A DNA stretch of 64,000 nucleotides from Cadophora sp. MPI-SDFR-AT-0126 (Eukaryota > Ascomycota > Leotiomycetes > Helotiales > Ploettnerulaceae), in the NCBI GenBank assembly GCA_020747065.1, contig JAGMVK010000001.1, positions 2,108,001 through 2,172,000 of the forward strand, in the 5' to 3' direction. Positions 22,449-34,900 of the stretch are shown in pieces (within the stretch, counting starts at the first letter, position 1; every line of letters begins with the position of its first letter). Both the position numbers and the translations under genes were made by a program. The notes under the pieces are model-generated. The model saw only the letters and a list, made by a program, of their open reading frames with translations, was not told the DNA's origin and did not search any database.

Positions 22449-23856
22449 TCACAAATACTTCATATGACTCCCCGCCCTCCTCCTCTTATACAAGAAATAC
22501 GCCCCAGCAAGCACAACCTGACTCCCCACAACCACAACCACAAACCTCCCAATCCCACTCCCCTTCTCAATCCTGCCCGTCAGACTACTATGCGTATCCC
22601 GGACCTCCCCCTGAATATTCGCGACATGTCTATCAAGCTGATTATGCAGATCGCTCTTCGTCTGCCTGACATCCGCCTGAATCGCATCGATCCTCTCACG
22701 CAGACTGTGAAGTTCTCCTAGTGAAGCTTCGATGCGCGCTAGGCGTTCGGCGAGCAGTTCGCTGGTCTTTTGAGCTTGTGTTTGCCAGTGCGCCTGGTCG
22801 CGGCTGGTAGCGCTGATGTGCTTCATCATGCTTTGGAGGCGGTTATGCAGATCAGCGAATTGCTCGCTGGAAGATGTGTATTTCGACGCGGCTTCGTCAA
22901 CTGGGTCGCTGTACGATGGTATATCTCTCCTCGGCTTATCCTCTACGCGACCGTGAATATCTGAGTTCAGGATCTGCTGCGAACCGACGTTGCCTTGGGC
23001 TGGGTCGAGAATATCGGGAGTGTGTGATTCGGTTGTGGTAACGAATTTGAAGACTTCGAAGGAGTCGGGGTTTTCAGCACTGGCGGCTGTGAGGCCGAAA
23101 TTGTTTCCTAGGGGAAGCTTCACTTTGTTACTTTCGAAGCAGAGGTGACCATCGACAGTGACTTTGAAGTCGCCGCTTGATTGCTGAATTGCTAGTCGGG
23201 ATGGGCGGCCTAGATTGCGAAAGGCGTACTCGCAGTGCCCGAAGGCGAGGCTGTCGATGCTATGGTGGGATTTGTAGTCTGTAGATCCATCATTGAGAAA
23301 TCCTCGTATGTATCCTGCCTGTTTCGCTGTTAGAGTTGCTATGTTACTCAGGTCTGTACTGGGTAGAGGCGAAACGTACCGAACCAGCATATTGGTCAAT
23401 GACCAACACCAACCCATCAAATTTGCCCACTGTATAGATACTGCTCGTTCCTACTACATTCTGCCCGTCCTTCACATACCACAACTGCATATTACCTCCT
23501 GCCCTCTCGGGCCCCGTAGCACGGAAATCCAGATCCACCGTCCAATACTGATGTTGTAATTGCTTCTCCGACCATACTGCTGCTCTCTGATTGCCTGGTG
23601 CTGGAGGAGTGAGGACGAGTTTGTTGGAGAGGATCTCTGGAGGGTCGGGTTTCCCTATTAGGTGCCAATTCGGTATGGCGCGGAGGTTTGGGGAGATTCT
23701 GGGATGTGTTAGAGAGCTTTGGGAGGTAGAAGCAGAAACAACTTACCTGTCTTGGTGACCAAAGCTCAAGTCATTGTGTAGATATGAAGCTTGCGCATAG
23801 GCAAAGAATAAGACAGAAGCAGAAGCAAGGGATGAGAGAGGCGCTGTGAAATGCAT
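22449..23856 (-). CDS. L-type lectin cargo receptor (EMP47/ERGIC-53-like)
   Basis: Type I membrane lectin of the early secretory pathway that likely carries glycoproteins from ER to Golgi. Exons 23856-23747, 23698-23380 and 23318-22449 give 432 aa. A signal peptide (MHFTAPLSSLASASVLFFAYAQA) is followed by the legume-type lectin domain, with LHNDLSFGHQDRIS, WTVDLDFRATG, FDGLVLVIDQYAG and IRGFLNDGS. The phrase FDGLVLVIDQY corresponds to the carbohydrate/calcium face of the family. A coiled coil (about aa 300-390) precedes one membrane span (RFVVVVVGSQVVLAGAYFLY), and a short basic cytosolic tail ends in HMKYL. The tail lacks a clear KKxx retrieval signal. It lies beside ALG8, but co-regulation is not shown. 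Confidence 0.9.
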
Positions 23857-24075
23857 GGTTGCTAAGCTGAGCTTTCGAAACCTAAAGCTCCTGACGAAAG
23901 CACACGCAAGCAAGCCTCTGTTCTAATGTACTGATCCAGCAGCAAGCATAGAAAGCTCAATTCGCGCTCGATCGCCGCTCAATTGCAACGTCGTCAACGT
24001 CGAGATAAATAAGACAGTAAAAGAAAGTCGTGTTGAAAAGCTGCGACAATCTGGCTTTAGCCGCGTTGTATCAGT

Positions 24076-24300
24076 TCAGTCCTTGTCCTTTGTGTCTCCT
24101 CTGTTTCCACTGGAGCTCTTGAGGACAGCTTGCAGGGAACCACGGACGATATCACCGATGCAATATATTACAACCGCGGCAAGTATCACGTTGCGAATGG
24201 GTCTGCCTAGATTGGTAATGGAAGGGCCAAGCTCTAGGGTGAATTTGTGAGAAACAAAATGTTTGACTACAACTTCAGACGGGATGAATGCTGCGTCCAT
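24076..24300 (-). CDS. Small putative membrane protein, unknown function
   Basis: A 74-aa ORF starting MDAAFIPSEVVVKHFVSHKF, with a hydrophobic segment NVILAAVVIYCIGDIVRGSL in the middle and a charged C-terminus (NRGDTKDKD). A longer in-frame ORF begins at 24531, but the added residues look like translated non-coding DNA. It lies in the 645-bp gap between two other genes and starts 200 bp from ALG8 on the opposite strand. The non-random composition (hydrophobic span flanked by basic and acidic parts) supports coding, yet I do not recognise the family. It could also be a chance ORF. Confidence 0.45.
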   Translation of the reverse strand: MDAAFIPSEVVVKHFVSHKFTLELGPSITNLGRPIRNVILAAVVIYCIGDIVRGSLQAVLKSSSGNRGDTKDKD

Positions 24301-24501
24301 AATAATCTGATTGTTTGACCAAGATATCAAGAGATGATGGAGCTTTGGATGTTGACCAATGATGTCTGTAGATAATCCCTGGCAGGGCGGTGGACAGCGG
24401 CAGTACTTTTGGACTTTTGGCATCACACTGGAAGCAAGCTCCTCGGACATCAACCATTGACCACGCACAAGCACCACAATTTTGCGCAGAGAGATGTCTA
24501 A

Positions 24502-26144
24502 ATGGCGGACTTGTATCCTTCGATAGCACAATGTGCGGTAGTAGCAACCGCATTCAAATTGCTACTATTGCCCGCCTAGTGAGTTCACCATCCTTCGTTC
24601 TAAGGCCCCACTGACAGCCTCATAGCAAGTCCACCGATTTCGAAGTCCATAGGAATTGGCTGGCCATTACCAACAGTCTACCAGTCCAAGAATGGTACTA
24701 CGAGAAGACTTCAGAATGGACTCTCGACTACCCTCCCTTCTTCGCATATTTCGAATGGCTCCTGTCGCAAGGCGCAAAGCTGACGGACCCAGAGATGCTC
24801 AAGGTGTTCAATTTGAGATATGATAGTTGGCAGACAATATACTATCAGAGAACAAGTGTGATACTTACGGAGCTGGTATTGGTCTTTGCGCTCTATCTGT
24901 AAGTCTGCGAGACGTTTCTGAGAAAGTAAAACTGACTATCAAGCTACGTTCAATCCTCCCCACCAGCTTTGAAAAGAGCCTCCCACGCTGCTTCTCTTTC
25001 GATCCTTCTTTCTCCTGGCCTCTTGATCATTGATCATATACATTTCCAATATAATGGGTTCATGTACGGTCTCTTGATACTTTCGCTAGTATTGGCAAGG
25101 AAGAAGTCAACCACATTAGCCAGCGGACTACTTTTCGCAACTCTCCTCTGCCTAAAGCACATCTATCTCTACCTGGCACCAGCGTATTTCGTCTATCTAC
25201 TTCGAGCATACTGTCTAGGACCGAAGTCAATTTTCCACATCAAGTTCGGAAATGCATTGAAGCTTGGGACGGGAATAATTGCAATTTTTGGTGCCGCGTT
25301 TGGACCGTTCGCGTATTGGGGCCAGATACCGCAGCTATTGAGCAGACTGTTCCCCTTTTCCAGAGGATTGTGCCATGCGTACTGGGCTCCGAATGTTTGG
25401 GCGATGTATTCTTTCACTGATCGGATTTTGATCTATGGTACGTCACGTCTGAATTTTAGCACACAAAGACTAACCACAGCAGCCGCTCCATATCTCAAGC
25501 TCTCCGTCAACCAAGAGGCAATCAACAGCGTGACTCGCGGCCTAGTAGGCGACTCCTCCTTCGCGGTCCTTCCCGAGATCACTGCACGCATGACCTTCGT
25601 CCTCACACTAATCTTCCAAACAATCCCTCTGATTAAGCTCTTCTTCGACCCAACCTGGGACACATTCATTGGCGCCGTCACCCTCTGCGGTTACGCATCC
25701 TTCCTATTCGGCTGGCATGTCCACGAGAAAGCCATTCTCCTCGTCATCATTCCCTTCTCCCTCATCGCACTCAAAGATCGTCGATATCTTGGAGCTTTCC
25801 GCCCGCTTGCCGTTGCAGGCCATGTCTCGCTTTTCCCGCTTCTTTTTACGGCTGCTGAATTCCCGATCAAGACTATCTACACTATCTTCTGGCTAGTCCT
25901 ATTCTTGCTCGCGTTCGATAGACTGGCGCCTGCGAGTAACAAGCCAAGGTTTTTCTTGCTGGATCGCTTCAGTCTTGTGTATATTGCTGTTAGCATACCA
26001 CTGATCGCTTACTGCAGTCTGCTGCATGGCATTATCTGGGGTGAGAAGTTGGAGTTCTTGCCGTTGATGTTCATGAGTAGCTATTCAGCCGTGGGTGTTG
26101 TGGGGAGTTGGCTGGGATTCTTGGTTGTATTCTTCACGAGCTAA
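24502..26144 (+). CDS. ALG8: ALG8 glucosyltransferase (ER N-glycan assembly)
   Basis: Dolichyl-phosphate-glucose alpha-1,3-glucosyltransferase that adds the second glucose to the lipid-linked oligosaccharide in the ER membrane. Four exons (24502-24578, 24626-24898, 24944-25437, 25483-26144) give 501 aa, the usual length. Family motifs are visible: [19 protein letters not shown], the active-site region [33 protein letters not shown], and [18 protein letters not shown]. It is highly hydrophobic with many spans. The third intron has two possible acceptors three bases apart (CAG CAG), so the protein may be 501 or 502 aa. WTLDYPPF and the whole N-terminus appear only after splicing. ALG6 is less likely given HIHFQYN and the HVHEK motif context. 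Confidence 0.93.
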
Positions 26145-29023
26145 GACTTAGCATGTCAGGATAGAGGGATAGTAGAATGATACCCTCCTCTTGTTCGAGG
26201 CTGAATCTCCTCTTTTGACGCGATCAGCCCTCTCAAAGATTTACCAGCCATGACGCCTTAATGGTGAATACGCAAGCTACCGCAGATCAATCTCGTTTGT
26301 AAGCATATAGATAAAGTCAGCGGCACGAAAGTACCTAACATCAGACTTTCCGGTAGGAAGAATTCGGGTTTGACATGGCGCCGTCCATATCCAGCGTCAG
26401 CTCAGCTTTACCACTAGAATTTCGCAGGCGACTTCACTGCTTTGCCCAAGACATGGACGATAATTCCGCTTTTCGACAGGTTAACACCGATTCATCTCGA
26501 CGGTCCCTTGTTCGCATGGTCTTCAGCTAGACCAGTGCTGTCACTGTCAGTTTCGCGGTCATCTCGGATTATTATGTCATTTTCTGTTCCATTTTCGCAT
26601 CACTTTCTTTACGTCCGAGTTTAAATCATGACTACACCAACTTGATGTATAGTCTTCCTTGGTCAATCTCAAATACCCGTACATAAATCCCTCGTCAGCC
26701 ACTCAGCCCTGGCGGCGCTCAATCAGTCCAACAAAAAGCACATTTTCAGTGCGAGTCGGCCAGCTCGCTGTCATTAGACGAACCGTTACGCTGTCGAGAA
26801 ATCTTTATAGTTGTGGGCCATGGCAAGGCTCAGGTCAAAGTGGGTGAATGGCTTTCCTTGACGTGAGAATGTGCTTTATGTCTGTATGGAGAAGTTACCC
26901 AGGCTGAGGGGATGCGTCTGCCAGAGAGACTGAGTTTTAAATAGCACCTTCGGCCTCCAGTTCAATCTCATTCAATGCAACAAGCCAAAACAGTACACTG
27001 AGTACACTCTTGTACTTGTATACTCCCCGTATTCAGACTTGTTTCCAAACTAATGTTCTGGCTTTCTGATCCCATTACAAGTTCTCTTCAGTGATGCCCT
27101 CCTCCAGATGTATTGCGCCGGGATTGTTCAACCAGGAGAAAATTGTGTCTCAATATTGACTGTTGTCGTTTTGAGATCTACCATCATCATTGCTTAAATC
27201 GCTGAACTTTTCCTTTCACTGCACTCACTTCTCTCTGTCTCTCACCCACTATCTCGAGAATTTTGACAATCGTCCATTATCTATCCAATCGCCAGCACTT
27301 CGGCTATGATTAACACCAATACTGCTCTCTCTTGGGTCTCGAAAAGAGGATCCATGTTTCCTCGAAACTGCACACTCTTGCTTCCTGCGTTCAAAGTCAT
27401 GGTATAGATGTAAGTGTTATAGCTGGTCAGAATAGGGACGAAGGTGTATAAGGAGGTCAATGGTCAGTTAACAAAAATTCAGATTATTCAGAATCTTTTT
27501 GGGCATTCACTGACCAGGATACTGAGATACTAAGCTCACGAGAGAGAACATAAGGGCAATTGGGTATATTAACGAGGCTACTCTCTTCTCTTCGAACGAT
27601 ATCAATCGAACTGAGACGAGTACAAAGAAAAAATTCCTTTCCTTGGTGGTGTCTGCAAGCTGTTGTCCTCAATCAGGAAATAGCAAAGCATTACTGCAGG
27701 TTGTGTTCAGACTCCCTACAGCATAGTGAGAGCCCAATCTAGACTTTCTCTTACTATTGAGTTGCTGGGACGTTGTGCAGAATCGATCGCATCCAAGTAA
27801 GTATTGTCAACTTAAGCTCTGTTGTCAACCCTTTTTGCCCTTTGAATGGCCGAGATATCTTTCTCTTTCATCATCCTATTCCTACTCATGTCAGCTGGTT
27901 TCATGTTCAAATATGATGCTGCGTACTAATTGTCCAAAAATATAATTTCCTACTGCCAAACTCGCTGCTCATTGGCCTTCTTAATCCTGTTCTTCAAACA
28001 GTCGCTCATCGCATCAACAGCAGGCCAAAACGTACCGAAATGTCCGCTCCGCAACCTACTTGCAACCTACCGTATCTTCTTACTTACCCTTGCCTGAAAA
28101 GTCACTGAATATTCGGATATTTTCTATATTTCTTGCCATGAGATCAGGCCAGAAGGAGAAGTGTCTTGAAGTTTGGAGTGGCGAAGTGCTATGTTCTTTG
28201 TCATTCGACTGGTCATTGTCATTCTACTCGTTATTATGCTTCCGGTTCTCGGTATCCTCTGCTTGGGACGAGACCTATTTCGAAAGAACTCCACCAAATG
28301 AGAGGAACCCAGGTGAACTCGAAGCGCAAGCGCAGTCATTCTGGCAGTGCAAGAAATATGAGGCGGAAAAAGTGGGGGAAAGGTTGGTTGATTGCTCTAA
28401 GAAGGCTCGGAGCTTAAGGCTGTTCCTGTAGCTGACTAAGGTATGTGTCTTCCCTAACCGCTCCTTCTCAGTAATCAGCTTCCACAGTGCACATGGCTAC
28501 CAGAATTCGCCGTTCTCCCTTATCTGCTATCAAGCTTTCCTATTCTGTCTATCGTGCTCAAAGTAGTGCGCTGGTCAGTCTCTTGTAAGTTTCCTGACCA
28601 CGCAAATGGCTGCGAAGCATGATATTGATACGATTCACCTCACCCTGACGAGGCGTCCCCAAAAGTTCAAGGAGGGCAGGAATCCAATAGCCTGAGGTGA
28701 GGGGTACATAAATACCCACCTTCTCATCTATGTATGCTTTCTGTATCACAGCTCACGCGGAGGTGCAAAAGCACTACAGAAGATCGAGCAATAGAGAAGG
28801 TTTAAGTCTTGCGTTCTCGTCGCGGCTGATTCTTCGCATCGGTCTCTAGCTTCTCCGCGGATGTAAATGTCATCTCATGACGTCCTCTGATACTTGTCTC
28901 TTGTAGGAGATGGTCTTCCTTCTTCTTCGAAATGCTTGCTGTCACTGGAAGGTCATTGTCGGAGCTTAGGAATGGCGCAAGCATTCTCGAAGTCACTTGC
29001 GTCCGTTCGTCCTGTTTGAAGTG

Positions 29024-29160
29024 TAAGCGAGGGCCGACCTTTAAGCGAGGGTCGAAGTCTTTAGCGAGAGTCGAACCTTGGCATTCGACGGGCTCGACCT
29101 TTTGAGCGAATCATATGGCTCGCTGGACTGACGTCCTCACCTACACTCTCGCTTGCGACC
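29024..29160. repeat. Tandem GCGAG-type repeats with an inverted copy
   Basis: Three imperfect tandem copies of about 18 bp (TAAGCGAGGGTCGA-like) lie at 29024-29040, 29042-29060 and 29061-29079. An inverted copy, CTCTCGCTTGCGACC, lies at 29146-29160, so the block could fold into a stem or be the ends of a small element. A degenerate GAGCGAA lies between. No target-site duplication was found by eye. Confidence 0.6.
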
Positions 29161-30559
29161 ACCAGGGTGTGTAATCGTATTTCTAGATAGACATGCACAC
29201 CCTCTCGATTGTAGCTGTCACATAATCTCTAGTCTCTGGCCATTAGTCGGTGCCGAGGAATGCGTTGTTGTCAGAGCGCAGCTTGATCGCATTTCTTGGA
29301 ATTTTCAGTACTCTCATACTTTCAAAGCCAGTAGTTTCGCGGTGCTAGCCATGCAAAAGTCGATCTTTACCACACCACAAACTCTACCCATTTCACTACA
29401 TCTAATCTAGATTCAGACCGGTCCGCAAAATAGGGTCTTGAGACGGCTCTGTCGCTGGTATCTTTGATTAATTTATCAACAGCCAGACTGAATCTACAGC
29501 AGGTATTTATACCGACAAACACTCAGACTATCAGAAATGCCCGTTCGCTAAACTTCATCTGGAAAGATCCATGCAAAATTACTGATGAGAAGCACTTATA
29601 GTGAATCATATCAGGTAAAGGTGTTGCAATACGTAAAACGCCCGCGCTTTTTTCGAGTGATTCGCCTCAGTTCAAGCATGGTTGTAGATAGCAAGTGCCA
29701 TCAATCAAGGTCGCATTCACAACCATTATCCTATTTCTTGACAGTCTGACAGATGAGCCTTCCCTGAAATGTAAAACTGAGATATAAAAACGCGCCCTCT
29801 CGTGTTCTAAATATAGAAAGAAATTACTTTCTCATCGGACACGCCAGGTGCGTTTCGTCCGAGGTCTTCTTTTGATAGATCGCTGCTTCGTAAGTCCTAC
29901 TAGAGATAGTCTGTGATCCAAAAGTTCGATTTGTACGATGAGTATCTCATGGAAATCCGACCCCTGACGAAATGAACAGGATCGAGGGAATTGCTGCCAA
30001 CATTTTGTTCGTTGCCGTTCCACTTCAGCTCTTTCCGATCTCTCTTCAAATTACTGAGGAAGTCGATGAACTGCAGCTGCACTTCAATTCTTGATTAAAG
30101 GATAATTCACTGTCTCAGCATCTTCAAAAGAATCACGAAACACGAGTACCCAAGCCATCTCCCAAGTTCTTTTATCTTGAAACCGTTTCACTTTCGACTG
30201 ATACTCCAGCGGTATAAAGACTAACGATTACGAGCGCATCGCCTTGCTATCCATAATCTCCTGATCTCTGGAAGTTTACACTCGCTTTCGATCCTTATTG
30301 AAGTTGGTTTTTATCCTTGTTTTAAGATACGCATACGACTTAATCTCGCACTTCAATACTTATTATAAGTAACTTCTTGTCTCCTACTACTAAGTACCGT
30401 CACACACGCCCTTTGCGTTTATTGCACATATACTAGACCGCGGACAGATGCTGTGGTTGCACGCCTTCGAGCTCTCCCAGTCCATCACAGCTCAAATCCT
30501 ACAACCCATCACAACAATAAGTCTTCTATCGAGGCAATACACCAATAGTGACACGGTAT

Positions 30560-31170
30560 TATAACGAAATCAGAGTTCATAAAGAAAGCGCTCACGAACC
30601 TCAAATTCCTAGTGAATAAGAAGGAGAAGAACCTAAAGATTCGGCTCACGGCTAAGTATAATATAGATACACTTCAACGAAAGATTCGAGAGCTCTATTA
30701 GCGGGATTACTAATGCTAAGAGAAATTTAGGTATCCCGCTTTTAATCAAACGTGTATCTATAAATCCTATACCGAACCCATCGCTCGCTGTAACATCTTA
30801 ATAGGCAATAAATATTTCGACTGATCTCGTAGGATAGAGTAGTGACTCGACAGATCTCAGAGGATATGATAGTAGCTTTCAAGATGCCACTAATAGCGCG
30901 GAGTTAAAGCGCATCACAACTGCTGATAGGGATAGCAGAGCGTAATATACGTCCTCCCCTCTCTGTGGATACTATTATTCTAGTATCTGACTACCGGCTA
31001 GCTCAGAATTCGAACTCGACTGATGCAGTGAGAGATTCTGCTTCATTGACTAATCAGATTATTACTACAGCTACATAGTCCTCGATACCAGCGTTCATAT
31101 ACGATAAGTTAATAAGCACAAGGCGTATTATAGCAGCTAGTAGTAACAGGCTTCTCTCTTGACCAGAGCA
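30560..31170 (+). pseudogene. Fossil coding-like stretch, possible degraded transposon
   Basis: Forward-strand translation gives runs of protein-like sequence broken by stop codons and frame shifts, for example STDLRGYDSSFQDATNS and IPAFIYDKLISTRRIIAAS. Several stops are TAA or TAG, where Gln or Trp codons would be restored by one C:G-to-T:A change, as RIP produces. A 30-bp near-repeat lies at 30818-30847 and 30848-30877. No family could be assigned, and the RIP reading is inference. Confidence 0.35.
30662..30762. repeat. Nested inverted repeat
   Basis: The outer arms are 30662-30672 (TATAGATACAC) and 30752-30762 (GTGTATCTATA), a perfect 11-bp inverted repeat. Inside them, AGCGGGAT at 30700-30707 pairs perfectly with ATCCCGCT at 30733-30740. 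A hairpin or element-end structure is possible. Confidence 0.6.
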
Positions 31171-31914
31171 GCATCTCAGTTAATAGCCTGAAGGAGCTCA
31201 GATTCAGAGCGGGACCCAGTCGCGGACAGCCAAGATGGCTTTGTGTGGCGATGGGGTGTGACATGTTGCGAACATGCGCGGAATTTATACTCTCTGCTTA
31301 CTCGTCAGCAAAGAGCTTTCGATACTTCTGAATTAGGTTGGCTGGCTGGGAAATGAATGTGCGAGGAATTGTTAAATACAATGAATAACAGAGGTCTAAT
31401 AATTGCACTCATAGTGGTACGGGATTTGTACATTGCGAGTTGGTTATTCTTCGTGAAAGGTGAACGAGGTTCCTTAACCGGTGACCCTCGTCGTAGCCTT
31501 GCAGCCATGTTCCTCACATAATCAAACGATTGAGAAATGTCAAGTCTCTCAATTCATGAAGATTTCATGGGACGCACATTAACCAAATGATCAGAAGAGA
31601 AAGATCAGACTTTAGAGTCTACGCTAGGAACATTTAAATGTCTATTTATTTTTTATTACAAAGTGTTCCTTTCAAAAAAACAACCCTAAGGCATATTCTC
31701 GCCTTCTGTGAGTGTCCCTCCAATCTAATATCTAAAATTGGTATGGTACTATACAATCTATCTCATTTGAAGTTCCATCCCATCTATCAAACGCCACACC
31801 CCGTCACCGACGCCATATATACAAAAGAAATCCAAGGTCGAATAGAACCATGTTCATACTAGTGGAAAAGGCAAAGGGGAAATTGTGAGAGGGAGGAGAT
31901 TGAAACGAGGAAAT

Positions 31915-34900
31915 CTACGACGCAGTCTTCGTAGCCTTGGTCCTCAACTTCATCAACAGATACACCATCGCATAACTGGAGACCGCAAACAGCGCCACAA
32001 TCGCCGCATCCCTCCACCCATAATAATACTTTGGCAAATTGATCGTTGCGAGGTAGTCCGCTCCAGTGCGATACACGCATACCTTACACCCACTCGTGGC
32101 ATCCGGATTCGTCAAGTTCGACATCGCACCCATGCCTTGCATGTATCCCTGGAGATACTCCCCACAAGTCTGGTTCGCACCGGGCGTATCGAAGATGGCG
32201 AATTCCCGCTCCTTGCATCGAACAGGCTCGGAGTATGTCGTGAAGACGAGGAGCGAACCCATGAGGTAGTTGAAGGGATTGAGGTAGTACATCCAATATC
32301 TCCAGAACGGCTGGATCTGCGCGTATGGTACAAGGACACCGCAGAAGGAGACCAGCGTCCCGATGATGAGGGGGTTGACGAGCGCGGCGAAGACGGCATT
32401 GGGTGCGTAAGCTGCGACGAATTGCCCGATTCCGGTGTACACGAACTCGTACATGACCATCACGAACAAGACTGATGCCGCTTTGCCGCTGTCGTTTGGG
32501 AAGCCGACGGTATAGTACCAGCACACGAAGTACAAAACAGCGCAGACGACGAGGTAGGGCAGTTCCGAGACGATGAGACCGGTCACGAAGGCGATCCAGG
32601 AGTACATCTTGGACTTCTTCTCACGCGTCTCGTAGATGTCACGACGGTCGAGGAAGAGTGGTTGGAGCTGTGCGATGACACCGGGTGCGACAAAGATAAA
32701 GTTGAAGACTGTGAAGAGGCGGAGCTGGAGATCTCCGACGCTGTTCCCGATTTGCCAAAATGAGAAGCCGTTGAAGAGTGCGGAACCGATGTGCAGTGCC
32801 ATCTTGTTGTTCACGTAATCTGTATTACGCCACATGGACAGGTTGGCGCGGGCGCAGACAAGCTTGATCTGGTCCCAGAGTGGCATGGCGAACTCGAATC
32901 CATCTTCTTTAGTACCTGGCTCCTTGGCTGCTGCATCAGCGATGATGTGGTCGAGTTCTTTGACGGTGTGCTCGTGTTCTGGGGAGTCGAGCCAGACTTG
33001 ATTCCAATCCTTTCCGAGTGAGAGAGATCCGGATACCACATCGATCATGTGTTCAGCTGGATTAGCATCTGGAGGACAAGGTGCGTCATAGCGTGCGAAG
33101 TATTCCTTGATAGTCGAAGCGTTCTCACCGATATCGCCAAAATATACAGTCTTTCCTCCCTTGGCTAGAAGTAAGAGACTATCGAATTGTAGGAAGAGTT
33201 GGGCGGAAGGCTGATGTATGGTAACTAAAACGGCTTGCCCGACATCTGCGAGCTTACGGAGGAAACGGACGATGTTGAATGCAGCCTGGCCATCGAGACC
33301 GGACGTAGGCTCGTCGAGGAAGATCAGGATGCTTGGCTTTGAGACGAGCTCGACACCGATTGTGAGACGTTTGCGCTGCTCAACCGACAGACCTGCACTA
33401 GTTGTTCCGATAAGAGTGTTCTCAATGTCGTGCATCTCGAGCAAATCGATGATGGTATCGACATATTGGAGTTTCTTTTCCCTCGGTGTTGTTCTTGGCT
33501 GGCGGAGGAGAGCACTGAATTCAAGGGCTTCTCTGACAGTCGTAAGAGGTTCGTGGACATCGAGTTGTTCGCAGTAACCGGCAGATCGCTGGAAACTAAC
33601 CGATAGAGGGCGACCGTCGACAAGGATCGATCCTCTGATCGTGCCATCGGTTTTACGTTGGGCAAGAACATCAAGAAGAGTTGTCTTTCCAGCGCCTGAC
33701 GATCCCATGAGAGCTCCCAACATACCGGGCTTGACCCATCCCTGAACATTGTCCAAGAGAACACGATCGCCAGAAGGGGTCTTGACAGTGTACGTGATAT
33801 TTTTCCAGGTGAAGACCGAAGTGTTGCGGATCAATTCTTCCTCAACTCTAGTCTCAGAGGAGCCACTCGAGGTAGGAGGATCCACCTTTCGAACAGCTTG
33901 TGTCTCCTCGTCCTGAGTCAAATGCTTCGTCTGCTTGGCCTTCTCTCGAGGAATCAACAGGAAGCCACTGTTACCAGATTGTGATTTCCAGCCATTTGTC
34001 GCGATGATGGTGATGGCGACAAATAGAACCCACCATGCCCAGAGAATGCCAAAGTTTCGCCAGATATCATCAGCAGAATATGAGAGAGACGCAAGGTATT
34101 GTTCGCCAGTAAGACTTGTTGCACCTGCAGTGGCACCACCAACTCCTGAGCAAGCTTGGAATGCGGCATCGGCATAGCCTGGGCCATTTGGTATGAGATT
34201 GATACCAACACAAGGGATGATGGTGTTTTTGAACTCGTTCGCCAGAATAGCAGAAAATCCGTACGCCAGAGGATCTATCCAATAAATCCAAACGAACCAA
34301 GGGTGCATCTGTGGTTTCTGAATCATATAACCAGTGTACATGATGAGCGCCGCGATCAAGAATCCAGAAACCTTACTCGCGCCATCAAAGGTAGTGAAAG
34401 CAGCTCCGACGGAACGAAACAGTGCAGTCATTGCCATGGCAGTAGCGAAGACAATGACCCAGAATGTGAAGAACGCTGCGGCATCCATCTTGAGTCCTAC
34501 CATGAAGTACAAAATGATAGAAAAGGCAGAGACTTGACACAAAAGTACAGGTATGTCGGCAGTGATCTGTGCTATACAAAATGCTGCAGGGTGGTATAAT
34601 GCGAAAGACTTGTGTTTTGCGAGGACAGGGCGACCGGAAAAGGACTCGGTTACTTCCGACATAGCAAGCAAACTGTTGTACAGGAGGGCGAAGAACAAGG
34701 CACCAGATTTGGAGAAGAGACCAGCAGAATTATTAGGGGCATTATAAAAGAGCGAACCGGCGATCAAGGCTTGCATGATGGTCGCAACTTGCTTGATGAT
34801 GAACGACGCTTTATCACCCCACAAAATTTGGTACTGGCGGATGACGGCTGCCCGGACCTGAGTGGTGAAGCTGATTGTGAGGGGCGACTTCTTGGGTAGG

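Larger units (their letters stand above)
26145..31914. other. Gene desert of 5.8 kb with repeat debris
   Basis: From ALG8 to the ABC transporter there is no ORF over 123 codons and none with a recognisable domain. The sequence has many in-frame stops in all frames and mixes AT-rich parts with pieces of repeated GCGAG motif. Two parts stand out and are listed separately: tandem/inverted GCGAG repeats (29024-29160) and a fossil-like stretch (30560-31170). Degenerate transposon relics are the best guess, but no terminal repeats or target duplications were delimited. Confidence 0.5.

Noticed and set aside
22244..22669. 141-aa forward ORF overlapping the lectin gene end
   Set aside because: It is a low-complexity Ser/Pro/His shadow of the minus-strand lectin gene, whose domains and splicing are clear.
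28060..28431. 123-aa ORF in the gene desert
   Set aside because: No domain, no plausible family pattern and surrounded by stop-rich DNA. It is probably chance.
29060..29085. B-box-like sequence of a tRNA on the minus strand
   Set aside because: The GGTTCGACTC match is part of the GCGAG tandem repeat, and no A box lies at the right distance.
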